From assembly GCA_029216955.1 (NCBI GenBank), contig JANAVB010029819.1, positions 38,607,854 through 38,671,853 of the forward strand: a DNA stretch of 64,000 nt. Reading direction: 5' to 3'. Shown here one piece after another: positions 45,053 through 57,452 of the stretch. This stretch comes from Iris pallida. Taxonomy: Eukaryota; Streptophyta; Magnoliopsida; Asparagales; Iridaceae. A program made the position numbers and the translations under genes. The notes under the pieces were generated by a model. The model was not told where the DNA came from and ran no database searches. It saw nothing but the letters and a program-made list of their open reading frames with translations. Each line of letters begins with the position of its first letter. The first letter of the stretch is position 1.

Positions 45053-45151
45053 GTGTCTGATAAGGTTCTACAGTATGTATTGTTGAAGAAATGTAGCAAA
45101 GTTGTTTTTTCTCAAGTTTGGTGTGATGTGGATTTGTTGATGGATGCTGAT
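45053..45151 (+). other. Possible captured exon, up to the LARD-2 breakpoint
   Basis: TTTGTATTTCAG at about 45042-45053 looks like a splice acceptor. An open frame then encodes about 33 residues with ordinary amino-acid composition (DKVLQYVLLKKCSKVVFSQV). It ends where LARD-2 LTR sequence begins. I do not recognise the protein. It may be a host exon carried by the CACTA element, or chance. Confidence 0.3.
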
Positions 45152-48100
45152 TACTTTTCCGTGCCTTTGATATTTGGAGTGTCAGGGATGTTCAACTCTG
45201 AAAATCTTCTTCACGAGTTTTGGAGTGGACAGGATTGCCTTCATGATGGTATATAGTGTCCCACTCAAACTTGTTCCCTTGTGCTCTTTTTGCTTCACAG
45301 AACTTCGGATCGAATTAGACCATTTGATTATTAATTATTTTTTCACTCTTTTCCTTGATCATTTTTAGCACGTTACCGTGACTTTTAATTTGGGAGCGCA
45401 AGACCAGTCTGTTTCTTGAAACCAACTTCTCATGCATGATCTAATCGAGACGCTCGTCACCCATGACCTTCGTGTACCACTCAGACACGCCATTTTGTGC
45501 TCCATTTGCTTTGTACAACTTTTCTGACACGTGACCCGATTTTATTTCGCCCCACGGTGTCACATTTATCTTCCAACTTGATTTATGGGTCCCCTGTCGA
45601 CCAAAACCTGTCAGCCCCAATTATGGACATGGTCCACATTGAGCCTACTATCCGCCTGCCACTTGTGTCCCATTTATTGGAATCTCCATGTGCTATTTAT
45701 TTACCCATGATCATCAACGTCCAATTTTAATTCAATTTTTGCACAATGTCTGATTTTGACCCAATCCGGCTCCACCGAGTCCAGCCCAGCTTCGTGCTAC
45801 CCTCCATCATGACACCCTCATATTTCTTGCCCAAAAATATCAGGTACTCTTCTACCCATTTTTTTCTATATTTAATAGAATTTTTGTTGAACTAAAATCT
45901 CTTTTGGAATAACCTATTTCTCCATTTAAAATCCTAGCCTTTGATTCCCCTCATTAAATCATCACCATCCATTTCCCTCCATTCCACTCACAGCCAACAA
46001 TTGTTGGTTGGCCGGCCCTAACCCAATGCTACTTTTCTCTCTCTCCCTCTCATATTTAATTAATTCCTCATCTCTCTCTCTCTCACTATTCTCCACACAT
46101 AAACCACTTCCTCCCATGGCCCGAGCTCATGGCCATGCACCCGACCTCCCCTCCGACGTGGCCTCGCCGTCGGCCATGGCCGCCACCGACAGCACCAACC
46201 TCTCCTCCTCCCTCTCTCCTCCATCTTCTTATTCATTCATCCATCTATCCATCACCTAGCCACCCGAGACCACCACCATCACCAATTCAACCGCCGCCAC
46301 CACCTTTGTTCCAACACCACAGCCGTCGTGCTCCACCCCACGCCCCCGCCGCCGCTTTGCCGGCCACCGCTGCAGCTGCCGCGCCCGGCCAGCGCGCCAC
46401 CAGCGCGCGACAGCAGCAGCCATTCAATTGTACGGCGCGTACGGGCCGCCGTCGTGTGCCACCGCGCCGCTGTACGACCGCCGTGCGTACCCCCCCTCCG
46501 GCGAACGCAGGCCAACAGCCACCTGACAGCCACCGTCCTCCGGGACGCACCGTCGAGGCGATTCGTGCGTTTTGCACGACGTTCCGTCGTGACGCGTGCG
46601 AAATCGAGTTCATTTTGGCGCTCCATCGCAGCAACTTCGTGCATGTTTTTTCGGGAATCCGACCGTTGGATAGACGATTTCTTTGCTCCGTCGCAATTTC
46701 GATATATCCACCTTCATCCCTGTCAATTTTCGTCCGTTAATTTTATCGTTTGATACAACAAAACCGGCCACCAAGTTGACCGTTTAAATTGTATTAAATT
46801 TGGACAGTTTCGCGGGGCCAACTTCGTCAGTTTGTATCTCCTCCATCGCAGCTCCTTTTGGTGTGCTACCAGTTCCTGTGCGAAGCTGGTATAACCCTCT
46901 TACTACCCCTCCAGTTTCGTTTTATTGTGAGCTTGTTTGATTGGTTGAATTCGACGCCAAAGTTGGTCGTCCGAATTCGTAATTTCCAACTTGTAAAATT
47001 CCATTTTTGAACACTGGACTCCAGATTTCATTTCTAACACCACCATTAGACTCGTGGCGTCGTTCTGGCATGTTTTCATATAAAATTTGTTAGATTTGGA
47101 GAACGTGGGCCCTGGCACGTTTTTTTGGTGCAAAGTGGGTCCCACATTCTGGGTCAACGGGACTTTTTGATGCCGGCTCATCGAAATTCAACTCTGGATA
47201 TACCGTTGAGTTCGTATCGTCATTCTGGACTCGTTGACATATAATTTGCTAGGTTTTGGTGGACATTGAATCCGGCACGCATTTCGGTGTAAGTCGGATA
47301 CCAATATCCGGGTCAACTGGTTATTTTGAGATCGGCTCATCGGAATCCAATTCCGGATATACCGTTGAGTTCGTATCGTCATTCTGGACTCGTTGACATG
47401 TAGTTTGCTGAGTTTTGAGAACTTTGGTTCCGGCACGTATTTCCGTGCAAACCGGAATTCCAAGTTCTGGTCAACGGACCAAATTGAGATCGGATCAACG
47501 GAATCCAATTTTGGAGATACCGTTGGGTTCGTATCGTTATTCTGGTTTCGTGGACATATAATTTGTTATATTTTATAGACTTATTTTCTTGCACGTTTTT
47601 CGGTGCAGAACGGCTCCGATACGGATACCGTTTTGGCCCGAAATTACCTTTTTGCCCTTGTGTCCAAATTGGACCGATGGGTAGGCTATCCTAGCTAATT
47701 TGACCATTCTGGACACGTTGGCGATGTTTATTTCATCGTCCGGCAATATTTGTTGATAATTTCTCTGAGTTTAGCCTTTTTATAAATAATTAATAATTAA
47801 TTCTTATAATGTTCGTATTTCGGGATTAGTACAACGAAACTGAGCTCAGTCAATTCCAGTGATCTCACATCGCTGAAATTGACAAGATGGACACGTGGAT
47901 CACCATAATAAGATTATCAACTTTACCGTTGATCATTTCATCTCGATTTGTGTGTCGTAAGTTTCGACGTACGAATAACGAAGTACACTTTATGTCTTTA
48001 ATAATTGGACTAGAATTGACCCTATTTGACCAGAGTTGACCAGTTGACCAACAGTCAACTGTAAGTCAACGCTCGACCTAGTTTGACTAAATTATTGACC

Positions 48101-49361
48101 GGAGTCGACCTAGAGCTAATTTGACTTAGAAGAACCTAGGATAAAATAGATTATTTGTGGATTTATTTATTAAAACTTGAACACCTTGTAACCTGTGTTG
48201 CTTTAAATAGGACTCTGTGGCTTCAGTTGGACCCCCTATACTTATCAGCTGTTCCGGTTATCAGGCGAGTACATTCTCTGATCATTTTATATCCTGCTTA
48301 GAATTATTTCCTGCATTAGATTACTTTACTTGTACTGTCACGTTGGTCATACGGATTGGTACTATATGGATCCCTTCTTGAGATGTTATCCTTAGGGAGC
48401 ATCGGGTACTCTATGTTCTGTGCGTTTCACTTACTTGGCGTATCACTATGCTTCGTTGGTTCTTCGATCACTTGTGACATATACTCTTATGATCACAGAG
48501 TCATCCTGGAATCCTTATCCCATTTATGGGTCTACTATGTATCACCCTTCGGGGGCTTACCACCCTTCGGGGGCTTATCACCCTTCGGGGGCTTACCACC
48601 CTTCGGGGACTGTTACATAGAATCATAACATAACCTGGTTGGATCCTTGTGTATTGATTGGGGGTACGGGGGAGTAGAAGTGGACATGTGAATAATACAC
48701 CAGTAGTATCTTATCAAAATCATTCCGTAGTGTCTTATCAGAATCATCACATGCCATTTACATGTCCATGTTGTACTCTGACTCACTAGCCACATGTTAG
48801 TTCTCTATTTATAGTAGATATTTCTATTACAGCTTTCTCCCTCTGTTTACATACTGCACTTCTTTCAGTACTTGTATCTTACTTTACTGCATGATTATAT
48901 TTTCTAACCTGCTATGAACTGTTGAGATGTATTGTGCTCGCTCCTGTCCTGACTGGACCTATTGATAAATTTTACAGATAGCCTGGAGGTTGCCTGCTAG
49001 CCTAGAGGAGACACTTTAGAGGTTGTTTAGATAGTTATTTCCATTGTTTGGAGTTGTATTTACTTTGTGGATTACTGTATTTGAGTTTTGATATGTATTT
49101 CTGGGTTTTTGTATCTTAGACACTTAGACTTCTATCTCCTGTATCTCTTTTGGATTTCATGTTTTATCTATCTTTATCATGCCCTACCTTAGATGTGATT
49201 GAGACTGTATCTGCTATGTCACCCCCATTCGGGGAGTATAAACTGCTTAGCATTATATTGTTAGATGATGTGACCTAGGACAACGTTCTACCGTCGACAC
49301 TGCGGCGTAGGCTGGGCGTTGTTACGTTCTCGTATCCAAACAGTGGGTGCGGGTCGTGACA
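45152..49361 (+). repeat. LARD-2 5' LTR, 5'-truncated
   Basis: It aligns with the 3' LTR from base 52226 on; the first 100 bases are missing and are replaced by unrelated DNA. It has the CT microsatellite and GC-rich block (46030-46650), the 158-bp array (about 47040-47650), the TTGAC cluster (about 48007-48120), the 18-bp repeats (48543-48610) and the end hairpin (about 49290). It ends GGTCGTGACA. Confidence 0.85.
48543..48610 (+). repeat. 18-bp tandem repeat in the LARD-2 5' LTR, four units
   Basis: CACCCTTCGGGGGCTTAC repeats four times with single-base changes. The 3' LTR has the same array at 55559-55627. LARD-1 lacks it, so it arose after the subfamilies split. The plus-strand frames that repeat YHPSGA come from it. 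Confidence 0.9.
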
Positions 49362-52125
49362 CGTTTTTAGTGGTGGCCCATGCAGGTCAAGTTTGTGTAG
49401 TGGTATTCGAACTAGAGTACCACTACAGCCTGCAGTAGGATTAAGGATAATTTTTGAAGGTACTCAATCACAGTTAGGATCCTTTGAGAGATTCCTGGGA
49501 CGACCCTTGAGAATCTTATTTTAACTTCGAATTGAAAACTCTTTTCTTCCTTGATTTGATTTATCTTTACTTTCTGTTGTTGAACTGGATTTTGATAGAT
49601 TATGGTTGAATTTGAGTTTGTATTTATTGATTTTGATGGGTGATTGTCGAATTCTGAATCTTGATGATAGCTGTTGCATCCGAGTTTGTATTTTGATGGA
49701 TTTTTGTTCATTTTTGAATTTTGATGTTCGTTGATAAATTGATTTGATTTTTGGGTATTCATTGTTGATTTAATTTAATTTTTGGCAAGATAAAATTATA
49801 TGGGCTAGGTCATCTATATTATGGAATCTAGTCTTCTATAGTCACATTAGCCAGCATGGTGAGGACATATAGTCTGATTTTGGATATATTTCTCGGGTAT
49901 AGAAATTTAAGGTTTTCGCAGCCAAGCTAGCGGCACCGCGAAAATGTTAAATAGCATGATTCTAGAGTTATGTGCATAAGTCAAGGACTCTGTGATTATC
50001 GTAGCTTTGCTTACTAGTATGACGAGGATTTAGAGTACCATGATTTTGGATAGACGCATATGATTATCAGATTTGCACCTTAAATATTTTTGAACATGTT
50101 TTCTCTACTTTTGTTGCTGTCCTTAAAAAAAAAGAATTATTAATTGGTTTGTTTTGTTTAGTTTCTAATTATTTAACTTAGGAGTAGGTTTAGCTGTTTT
50201 TATAAACCTTGTGTAACTTCTTACCATGAAATTTCTTCTTAATACAATGAATAGATGATTTTGCTAGACTTTATCTTGGGATTTGATATTTCAGCTCTGA
50301 GTTTCAAAATGGTTTTTCTTTAAACAGATAAGCAAAACAGATTTTATCGTTATTTCTTTCTTGCTATTATTCTTGTATTAATAATAATGATAATAAAACT
50401 GTCTTGATTTTGTCAATCACCTACTCTGTAATTTTGGTAGGAATCCAAATGTTGGTCCTGATGTAGAAATTGATTTTTATATTGGGACATGAGGATATAT
50501 ATATATATATATATATATATGAATATATATAGTAGACACTTTTCTGACAGAGAGTTGACTTAGAGTTTCCTGACACGTATGCATGCTACACTTTGATTCC
50601 ACCTATCTGAATACATATTAATATGTCGTTAATGTTTAAATTTTTAAAACCCCAATATTTCTGGTTCTCTGCTTTTTCCAAGTTTAAACTCGTAAATTAA
50701 ATATAAATTTCATGTTATTAGTTTTGTCTATATAACTGCATATGTATGATATCTACAGGGTTTCAATTTTTAGAGAAATTGGTTAAGCTATGTTAAAATT
50801 ATAAAATCTGAGACTGTGTGCATATTAACCCTTGATACGAGATTCCGAATGTTAGTTCAAATTGTTGTTCCATTTTTATGTAATATTTAGAGCTGTGTAC
50901 ATTGTTGTAAGTAGGGATATTATGTTAGATTTCATATTCTTACATGTTAGTTTGTGATAAACATTGAGTTGGTTTTGATGTTGAATTTCTCCAAAATCCT
51001 GAAAACTGAATACATGTTAATATATTTTTTTTACATTGATTTCCATGTTTAGTTCAATTTCAGATTTAATATGTAACATTGAACTGTATGCGTAGATAAA
51101 TGTATTGATAGTATGTTAGGGTTTTATTTATATCATGTTAGGATGTATTGGGAGCGTTGAGATTGGTTGTGATATTTCAAAACCCTAAAATCTGAGACTG
51201 CATTATGTTAATATTGCACTGGTTTAAATGTTAGCTTATTTTCAGATTTTGTATGTAAATGGTGAACTAAAACTGGATTTAACCTTTCAATGCTAAGCTA
51301 TAACCCTGTACAAGGACACACACACACCCTAACTTAGAATACACTGTCATGTAACCTAACCCTTCCCCTCTATGTTATGATTATATATCTAGATAGATAT
51401 ATATAGAGCTTAGGCATACATGTTATAATATATATAGATACATAACTAAATCTCTACCTCTTTATATATATATATATATATGTATATGGTTAGCCATGCA
51501 TGTTATGAGTAAATAAGTTGCGTATTGTAGATTGTTTAACCAAAATGCCATGATTAGTGCAACTTGATAGCTATTGTTTTGGAACCCAATTTCTCATATA
51601 CAATTTCATATGTATTCACGTACACACACGCCTACTATCTAACCATATGAACATGTCCCCATACACATAATGTTAGCTTTTCGCTCTCTAATGCTCTCTA
51701 TATTATATATTGTGATTGGATTTCAATGTAATCGACTTTCGTTAATTAAACTTGTGATTTTGATTTTCTTGGGATAGTACCCCTTTTAGATGATTGGTGG
51801 TTACCTTTCTTTATTTTTTTGATGAGTACCAGTTTTCACATAGGATGGTAGACTGTCTTACAGTTTTGATGATTTGTTATTTCTGCATCTTTTCTCGTTT
51901 AGCACCCTGGATTGCTTGTGTGTTTTGAAACCCTATAACTGTTTTGATTAGCATGACTAGTATACCTAGATGAGACTTCACTGTCACCGTATGCCATGAC
52001 CCTGTACGTTGTCCTTTTTGATGGTATGATTTGTTTAAGTTCTGGGACTTGATTGTGGGGGTTTGACCTAGAAGGAGTATGGATATTTTAATTTCGAGGA
52101 CGAAATTTTTATAAGGTGGGTAGGA
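49362..52125 (+). other. LARD-2 internal region, non-coding
   Basis: After the LTR comes TTTTAGTGGTGGCCCATG, shared with T at 38649. The rest is AT-rich with no ORF above about 120 codons and none with recognisable domains. A (TA)n run lies at 50495-50520. The tail from 51256 matches LARD-1 and ends TTTCGAGGACGAAATTTTT and AAGGTGGGTAGGA, which is the 3' end of Del/Tekay internal regions. So the packaging and priming ends are kept and the genes are gone. Confidence 0.8.
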
Positions 52126-55100
52126 TGTGAGCACCCTGAATTTCGGGTTGATTTTTTTTCATTTTATTTTATTTCCTGATTGATTGGTTTTGATAAATAA
52201 TTTATTCTGTTATTTTTCCTAAGTGTACTTTTTCGTGCCGTTGATATTTGGAGTGTCAGGGATGTTCAACTCTGGAAATCTTCTTCACGAGTTTTGGAGT
52301 GGACAGGATAACCTTCATGATGGTATATAGTGTCCCACTCAAACTTGTTCCCTTGTGCTCTTTTTGCTTCACAGAACTTCGGGTCGAATTAGACCATTTG
52401 ATTATTAATTATTTTTCCACACTTTTCCTTGATCATTTTTAGCACGTTACCGTGACTTTTAATTTGGGAGCTCAAGACCAGTCAGTTTCTTGAAACCAAC
52501 TTCTCATGCATGATCTACTCGAGACGCTCGTCACCCATGACCTTCGTGTCCCACTCAGACACGCCATTTTGTGCTCCATTTGCTTCGTACAACTTTCCCG
52601 ACACGTGACCCGATTTTATTTTGCCCCACGGTGTCACATTTATCTTCCAACTTGATTTGTGGGTCCCCTGTCGACCAAAACCTGTCAGCCCCAATTATGG
52701 ACATGGCCCACATTGAGCCTACTATCCGCCTGCCACTTGTGTCCCATTTATTGGAATCTCCATGTGCTACTTATTTATCCATGATCATCAACGTCTAATT
52801 TTAATTCAATTTTTGCACAATGTCTGATTTTGACCCAATCCGGCTCCACCGAGTCCAGCCCAGCTTTGTGCTACCCTCCATCATGACACCCTCATATTTC
52901 TTGCCCAAAAATATCAGGTACTCTTCTACCCATTATTTTCTATATTTAATAGAATTTCTGTTGAATTAAAATCTCTTTTGGAATAACCTATTTCTCCATT
53001 TAAAATCCTAGCCTTTGATTCCCCTCATTAAATCATCACCATCCATTTCCCTCTATTCCACTCACAGCCAACAATTGTTGGTTGGCCGGCCCTAACCCCA
53101 ATGCTACTTTTCTCTCTTTCTCCCTCTCACATTTAATTAATTCCTCATCTCTCTCTCACTATTCTCCACACATAAACCACTTCCTTCCATGGCCCGAGCT
53201 CATGGCCATGCACCCGACCTCCCCTCCGGCGTGGCCTCGCCGTCGGCCATGGCCGCCACCGACATAACCAACCTCTCCTCCTCCCTCTCTCCTCTATCTC
53301 CTTATTCATTCATCCATCTATCCATCACCTAGCCACCCGAGACCACCATCATCACCTCTTCAACCGCCGCCACCACCTTCGTTCCACCACCACAGCCGCC
53401 GTGCTCCTCACCATGCCCCCGCCGCCGCTTCGTCGGCTACCGCCGCAGCTGCCGCGCCCGGCCAGCGCGCCACCAGCGCGCGGCAGCAGCAGCCGTTCAC
53501 TTGTATGGAGCGCACGTGCGCGTGCGCGAGCCGCCGTCGTGCGCCGGCCACCGTCCTCCGGGACGCGCCGTCGAGGCGATTCGTGCGTTTTGCACGACGT
53601 CCCGTCGTGACGCGCGCGGAATCGAGTTTATTTTGGCGCTCCGTCGCAGCAACTTTGTGCGCATTTTTCTGGGAATCCGACCGTTGGATCGACGATTTCT
53701 TCGCTCCGTCGCAATCTCGGTATATCCACCTTCATCCCTTTCAATTTTCGTCCGTTAATTTTATCGTTTGATACATCAAAACCGGCCACCAAGTTGACCG
53801 TTTAAATTATATTAAATTTGGACAGTTTCGCGGGGCCAACTTCGTCAGCTTGTTTCTCCTCCACCGCAGATCCTTTTGGCGTGCTACCAGTTCTTGTGCG
53901 AAGCTGGTATAACCCTCTTACTACCCCTCCAGTTTCGTTTCATTGTGAGCTTGTTTGATTGGTTGAATTCGACGCCAAAGTTGGTCGTCCGAATTCGTAA
54001 TTTCCAACTTGTAAAATTTTATTTTTGAACACGGGACTCCAGATTTCATTTCTGACACCACCATTAGACTCGTGGCATCGTTCTGGCATGTTTTCATATA
54101 AAATTTGTTAGGTTTGGAGAACGTGGGCCCTGGCACATTTTTTGGTACAAAGTGGGTCCCACATTCTGGGTCAACGGGACTTTTTGACGCCGGCTCATCG
54201 GAATCCAATTCCGGATATACCGTTGAGTTCTTATCGTCATTCTGGACTCGTTGACATATAATTTGCTAGATTTTGGTGGACATTGAATCTGGCACGCATT
54301 TCGGTGTAAGTCGGATACCAATATCCGAATCAACGGGTCATTTTGAGATCGGCTCATCGGAATCCAATTCCGGATATACCGTTGAGTTCGTATCGTCATT
54401 CTGGACTCGTTGACATGTAGTTTGCTGAATTTTGAGAACTTTAGTTCCGGCACGCATTTTCGTGCAAACCGGAATTCTAAGTTCTGGTCAACGGACCAAA
54501 TTGAGATCGGGTCAACGGAATCCAATTCTGGAGATACCGTTGGGTTCGTATCGTCATTCTAGTTATGTGGACATATAATTTGTTATATTTTATAGACTTA
54601 TTTTCTTGCACATTTTTCGGTGCAGAACGGCTCCGACACGGACACCGTTTTGGCCCAAAATTATCTTTTTACCCTTGTGTCCAAATTGGACCGATGGGTA
54701 GGCTATGCTAGCTAATTTGACCATTCTGGACACATTGGCGATGTTCATTTCATCGTCCGGCAATGTTTGTTGATAATTTCTTTGAGTTTAGCCTTTTTAT
54801 AAATAATTAATAATTGATTCTTATAATGTTCGTATTTCGGGATTAGTACAACGAAACTGAGCTCAATCAATTCCAGTGATCTCACATCGCTGAAATTAAC
54901 AAGATGGACACGTGGATCACCATAATAAGATTATCAACTTTACCATTGATCATTTTATCTCGATTTGTGTGTCGTAAGTTTCGACGTACGAATAACGAAG
55001 TACACTTTATGTCTTTAATAATTGGACTAGAATTGACCCTGTTTGACCAGAGTTGACCAGTTGACCAACAGTCAACTGTAAGTCAACACTTGACCTAGTT

Positions 55101-56378
55101 TGACTAAATTATTGACCGGAGTCGACCTAGAGTTAATTTGACTTAGAAGAACCTAGGATAAAATAGATTGTTTGTGGATTCATTTATTACAACTTGAACA
55201 CCTTGTAACCTTTGTTGCTTTAAATAGGAATATGTGGCTTCAGTTGAACCCCCTATACTTATCAGCTGTTCGGGTTATCAGGCGAGTACATTCTCTGATC
55301 ATTTCATATCCTGCTTAGAATTATTTCCTGCATTAGATTACTTTACTTGTACTGTCACGTTGGTCACACGGATTGGTACTATATGGATCCTTTTTTGAGA
55401 TGTTATCCTTAGGGAGCATCGGGTACTCTATGTTCTGTGTGTTTTACTTACATGGCGTATCACTATGCTTCGTTGGTTCTTCGATCACTTGTGACATATA
55501 CTCTTATGATCACAGAGTCTTCCTGGAATCCTTATCCCATTTATGGGTCTACTATGTATCACCCTTCGGGGGCTTACCACCCTTCGGGGGCTTATCACCC
55601 TTCGGGGGCTTACCACCCTTCGGGGGCTGTTACATAGAATCATAACATAACCTGGTTGGATCCTTGTGTATTGATTGGGGGTACGGGGGAGTAGAAGTGG
55701 ACATGTGAATAATACACCAGTAGTATCTTATCATAATCATTCCGTAGTGTCTTATCAGAATCATCCCATGCCATTTACATGTCCATGTTGTACTCTGACT
55801 CACTAGCCACATGTTAGTTCTCTATTTATAGTAGATATTTGTATTACAGCTTTCTCTCTCTGTTTACATACTGTACTTCTTTTAGTACTTGTATCTTACT
55901 TTACTGTATGATTATATTTTCTAACCTGCTATGAACTGTTGAGATGTATTGTGCTCGCTCCTGTCCTGACTGGACCTGTTGATAAATTTTACAGATAGCC
56001 TGGAGGTTACCTGCTAGCCTAGAGGAGACACTTTAGAGGTTATTTAGATAGTTATTTCCATTGTCTGGAGTTGTATTTACTTTGTGGATTACTGTATTTG
56101 AGTTTTGATATGTATTTCTGGGTTTTTGTATCTTAGACACTTAGACTTCTATCTCCTGTATCTCTTTTGGATTTCATGTTTTATCTATCTTTATCATGCT
56201 CTACCTTAGATGTGATTGAGACTGTATCTGCTATGTCACCTCCATTCGGGGAGTATAAACTGCTTAGCATTATATTGTTAGATAATGTGACCTAGGACAG
56301 CGTTCTACCGCCGACACTGCGACGTAGGCTAGGCGTTGTTACATTCTCGTATCCAAACAGTGGGTGCGGGTCATGACA
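52126..56378 (+). repeat. LARD-2 3' LTR (4253 bp)
   Basis: It starts TGTGAGCACCCTG after the polypurine tract and ends TCATGACA. It is very close to the 5' LTR of the same element and clearly further from LARD-1. All LTR modules are present: GC block 53170-53650, 158-bp array 54060-54670, TTGAC cluster 55025-55140, 18-bp repeats, hairpin at about 56308. Confidence 0.87.
55559..55627 (+). repeat. 18-bp tandem repeat in the LARD-2 3' LTR, four units
   Basis: Same units as at 48543, CACCCTTCGGGGGCTTAC, with one TTAT variant at the same place in both LTRs. Confidence 0.9.
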
Positions 56379-56477
56379 GACAGCATTGATCGTATTATAC
56401 GGTATTCATCTACCCGTAATACGTAGCTGGCTGAGTCATTCTCCCGCTCTCCAGTATTCTGGTTCTGGGGCGTGACA
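56379..56477 (+). repeat. Last 99 bp of the T 3' LTR
   Basis: GACAGCATTGATCGTATTAT to GGGGCGTGACA matches 38546-38644 of the 5' LTR with one visible difference. It is followed by the ACGCC duplication. It starts exactly where LARD-2 ends, so LARD-2 inserted at this point. Confidence 0.92.
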
Positions 56478-56482
56478 ACGCC

Positions 56483-56714
56483 CTCTGCTGAGCCTCTAGT
56501 GCCTCCTCAGAAAGAAAGAGGTGAAGGCTCAACTGCTCCTGTTCCAAGACGGGACTTGATTGCTGAGCTAGTGGAGCCGGGGAAAACTGTCGAAGAAGAA
56601 GCATTGAGGATGGCTACTTGCGAGCTTTTTGTGAGTTCCGACAATGAGATGTTTGAACGATTGGCAAACTATGTATTTAATCATGATGGATCGGGACCTC
56701 CTCCCCGTCCTTAA
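56483..56714 (+). pseudogene. Small antisense ORF of G2, 3' piece
   Basis: It continues the frame begun at 35692 and ends at the TAA of 56712-56714. The conserved block is visible: LVEPGKTVEEEALRMATCEL, VSSDNE, NYVFNHDGSG. Without T the gene would have 94 codons, a little shorter than the G1 copy because of the variable first half. No other break is present. Confidence 0.8.
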
Positions 56715-56798
56715 TATTATGTAACTCCATTCTGCTTTTGAATAAAAAAATAAACTTTTATTTACATCATGTCTCTGAAAATAAAGTATATTTTATCT

Positions 56799-57452
56799 TT
56801 ATATATAATATTTCTTGAGAAATTTGCCATTGATAGGCATCATAGCGACTCTGCCGTCTATATCTGTTAATTGATAGGCTCCATTTGAGAAGACTTTATT
56901 TACCACATACGGCCCTACCCATTTTGCCTCAAACTTGCTTTTGCTCATATGTGTCATAGTCATAGGACCTCTGACTGTAAGAACTAACTCGCCCTCCTGA
57001 AATGTTCGCACTCTCACTTTGCGATTGAAGGCTTTTGAAATCTGGGCCTGATAAAGTTTGATGTGCTATTGAGCTAAAAGCCTTTTTTCGTCGAGCGCCT
57101 CCAATTCTTGAAGCCGAAGACGATCATTATTTTCTATAGTAAGCTCATTAGCAATGGCGATTCTCAATGAAGGAATTTGAATTTCCAGAGGTAGGACAGC
57201 TTCACACCCATATACTAGAGAAAAAGGTGTGCAACCTGTAGGGTTACGGACAGTAGTACGATATGCCCATAGACATTCTCCAAGTTTATCACTCCAATTA
57301 CGTTTGTTAATAGAGACAAATTTTTTAAGGAGTTTGATAATGGTCTTGTTGAATGCTTCAGCTAACCCGTTAGCCGCAGGATTATAGGCCGTAGAGGCAA
57401 TATTATTGATTCTGTTGTCATCACAGAACCTATTAAACTTCTGGCTGATAAA
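56799..57452 (-). pseudogene. G2 integrase, end of core and C-terminal domain
   Basis: The minus strand has ANGLAEAFNKTI (catalytic Glu) at about 57350 and the C-terminal domain at 57017-56799 (GELVLTVRGPMTMTH, WVGPYVVNKVFSNGAYQL). The part between is readable with one or two stops, such as at about 57068. It joins the frame above across a TAA at 57450-57452 that replaces the Gln of the DNGPQF motif. No insertion is present here, so it served as the empty site for the G1 solo LTR. Confidence 0.82.

Larger units (their letters stand above)
45152..56378 (+). mobile_element. LARD-2: non-coding long-LTR retrotransposon, nearly complete
   Basis: Two LTRs of about 4.2 kb flank 2764 bp of internal DNA with no gag or pol. 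The 5' LTR lacks its first 100 bp. The 3' LTR ends GTCATGACA at 56378, followed by GACAG, which in the intact T LTR is also the sequence at 38546-38550. So it inserted in T's 3' LTR. Its size class, long LTRs and empty core fit large retrotransposon derivatives (LARDs). Confidence 0.85.
35745..56477 (+). mobile_element. T: Del/Tekay-like Ty3/gypsy element with nested insertions
   Basis: The ends are TGTCACTTTCC and GGGGCGTGACA. Both flanks carry ACGCC (35740-35744 and 56478-56482), a perfect target duplication. The 5' LTR is complete, gag to RT are present (38780-41349), and only the last 99 bp of the 3' LTR remain. Between them lie a truncated CACTA element, unassigned DNA and LARD-2. The rest of pol and most of the 3' LTR are missing. 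Two zinc knuckles and the fused gag-pol frame fit the Del/Tekay group. Confidence 0.9.

Noticed and set aside
48543..48610. Possible CRISPR-like array
   Set aside because: Units are contiguous 18-mers without unique spacers, in a plant LTR.
48420..48620. Frame repeating YHPSGA
   Set aside because: It is a by-product of the 18-bp tandem repeat.
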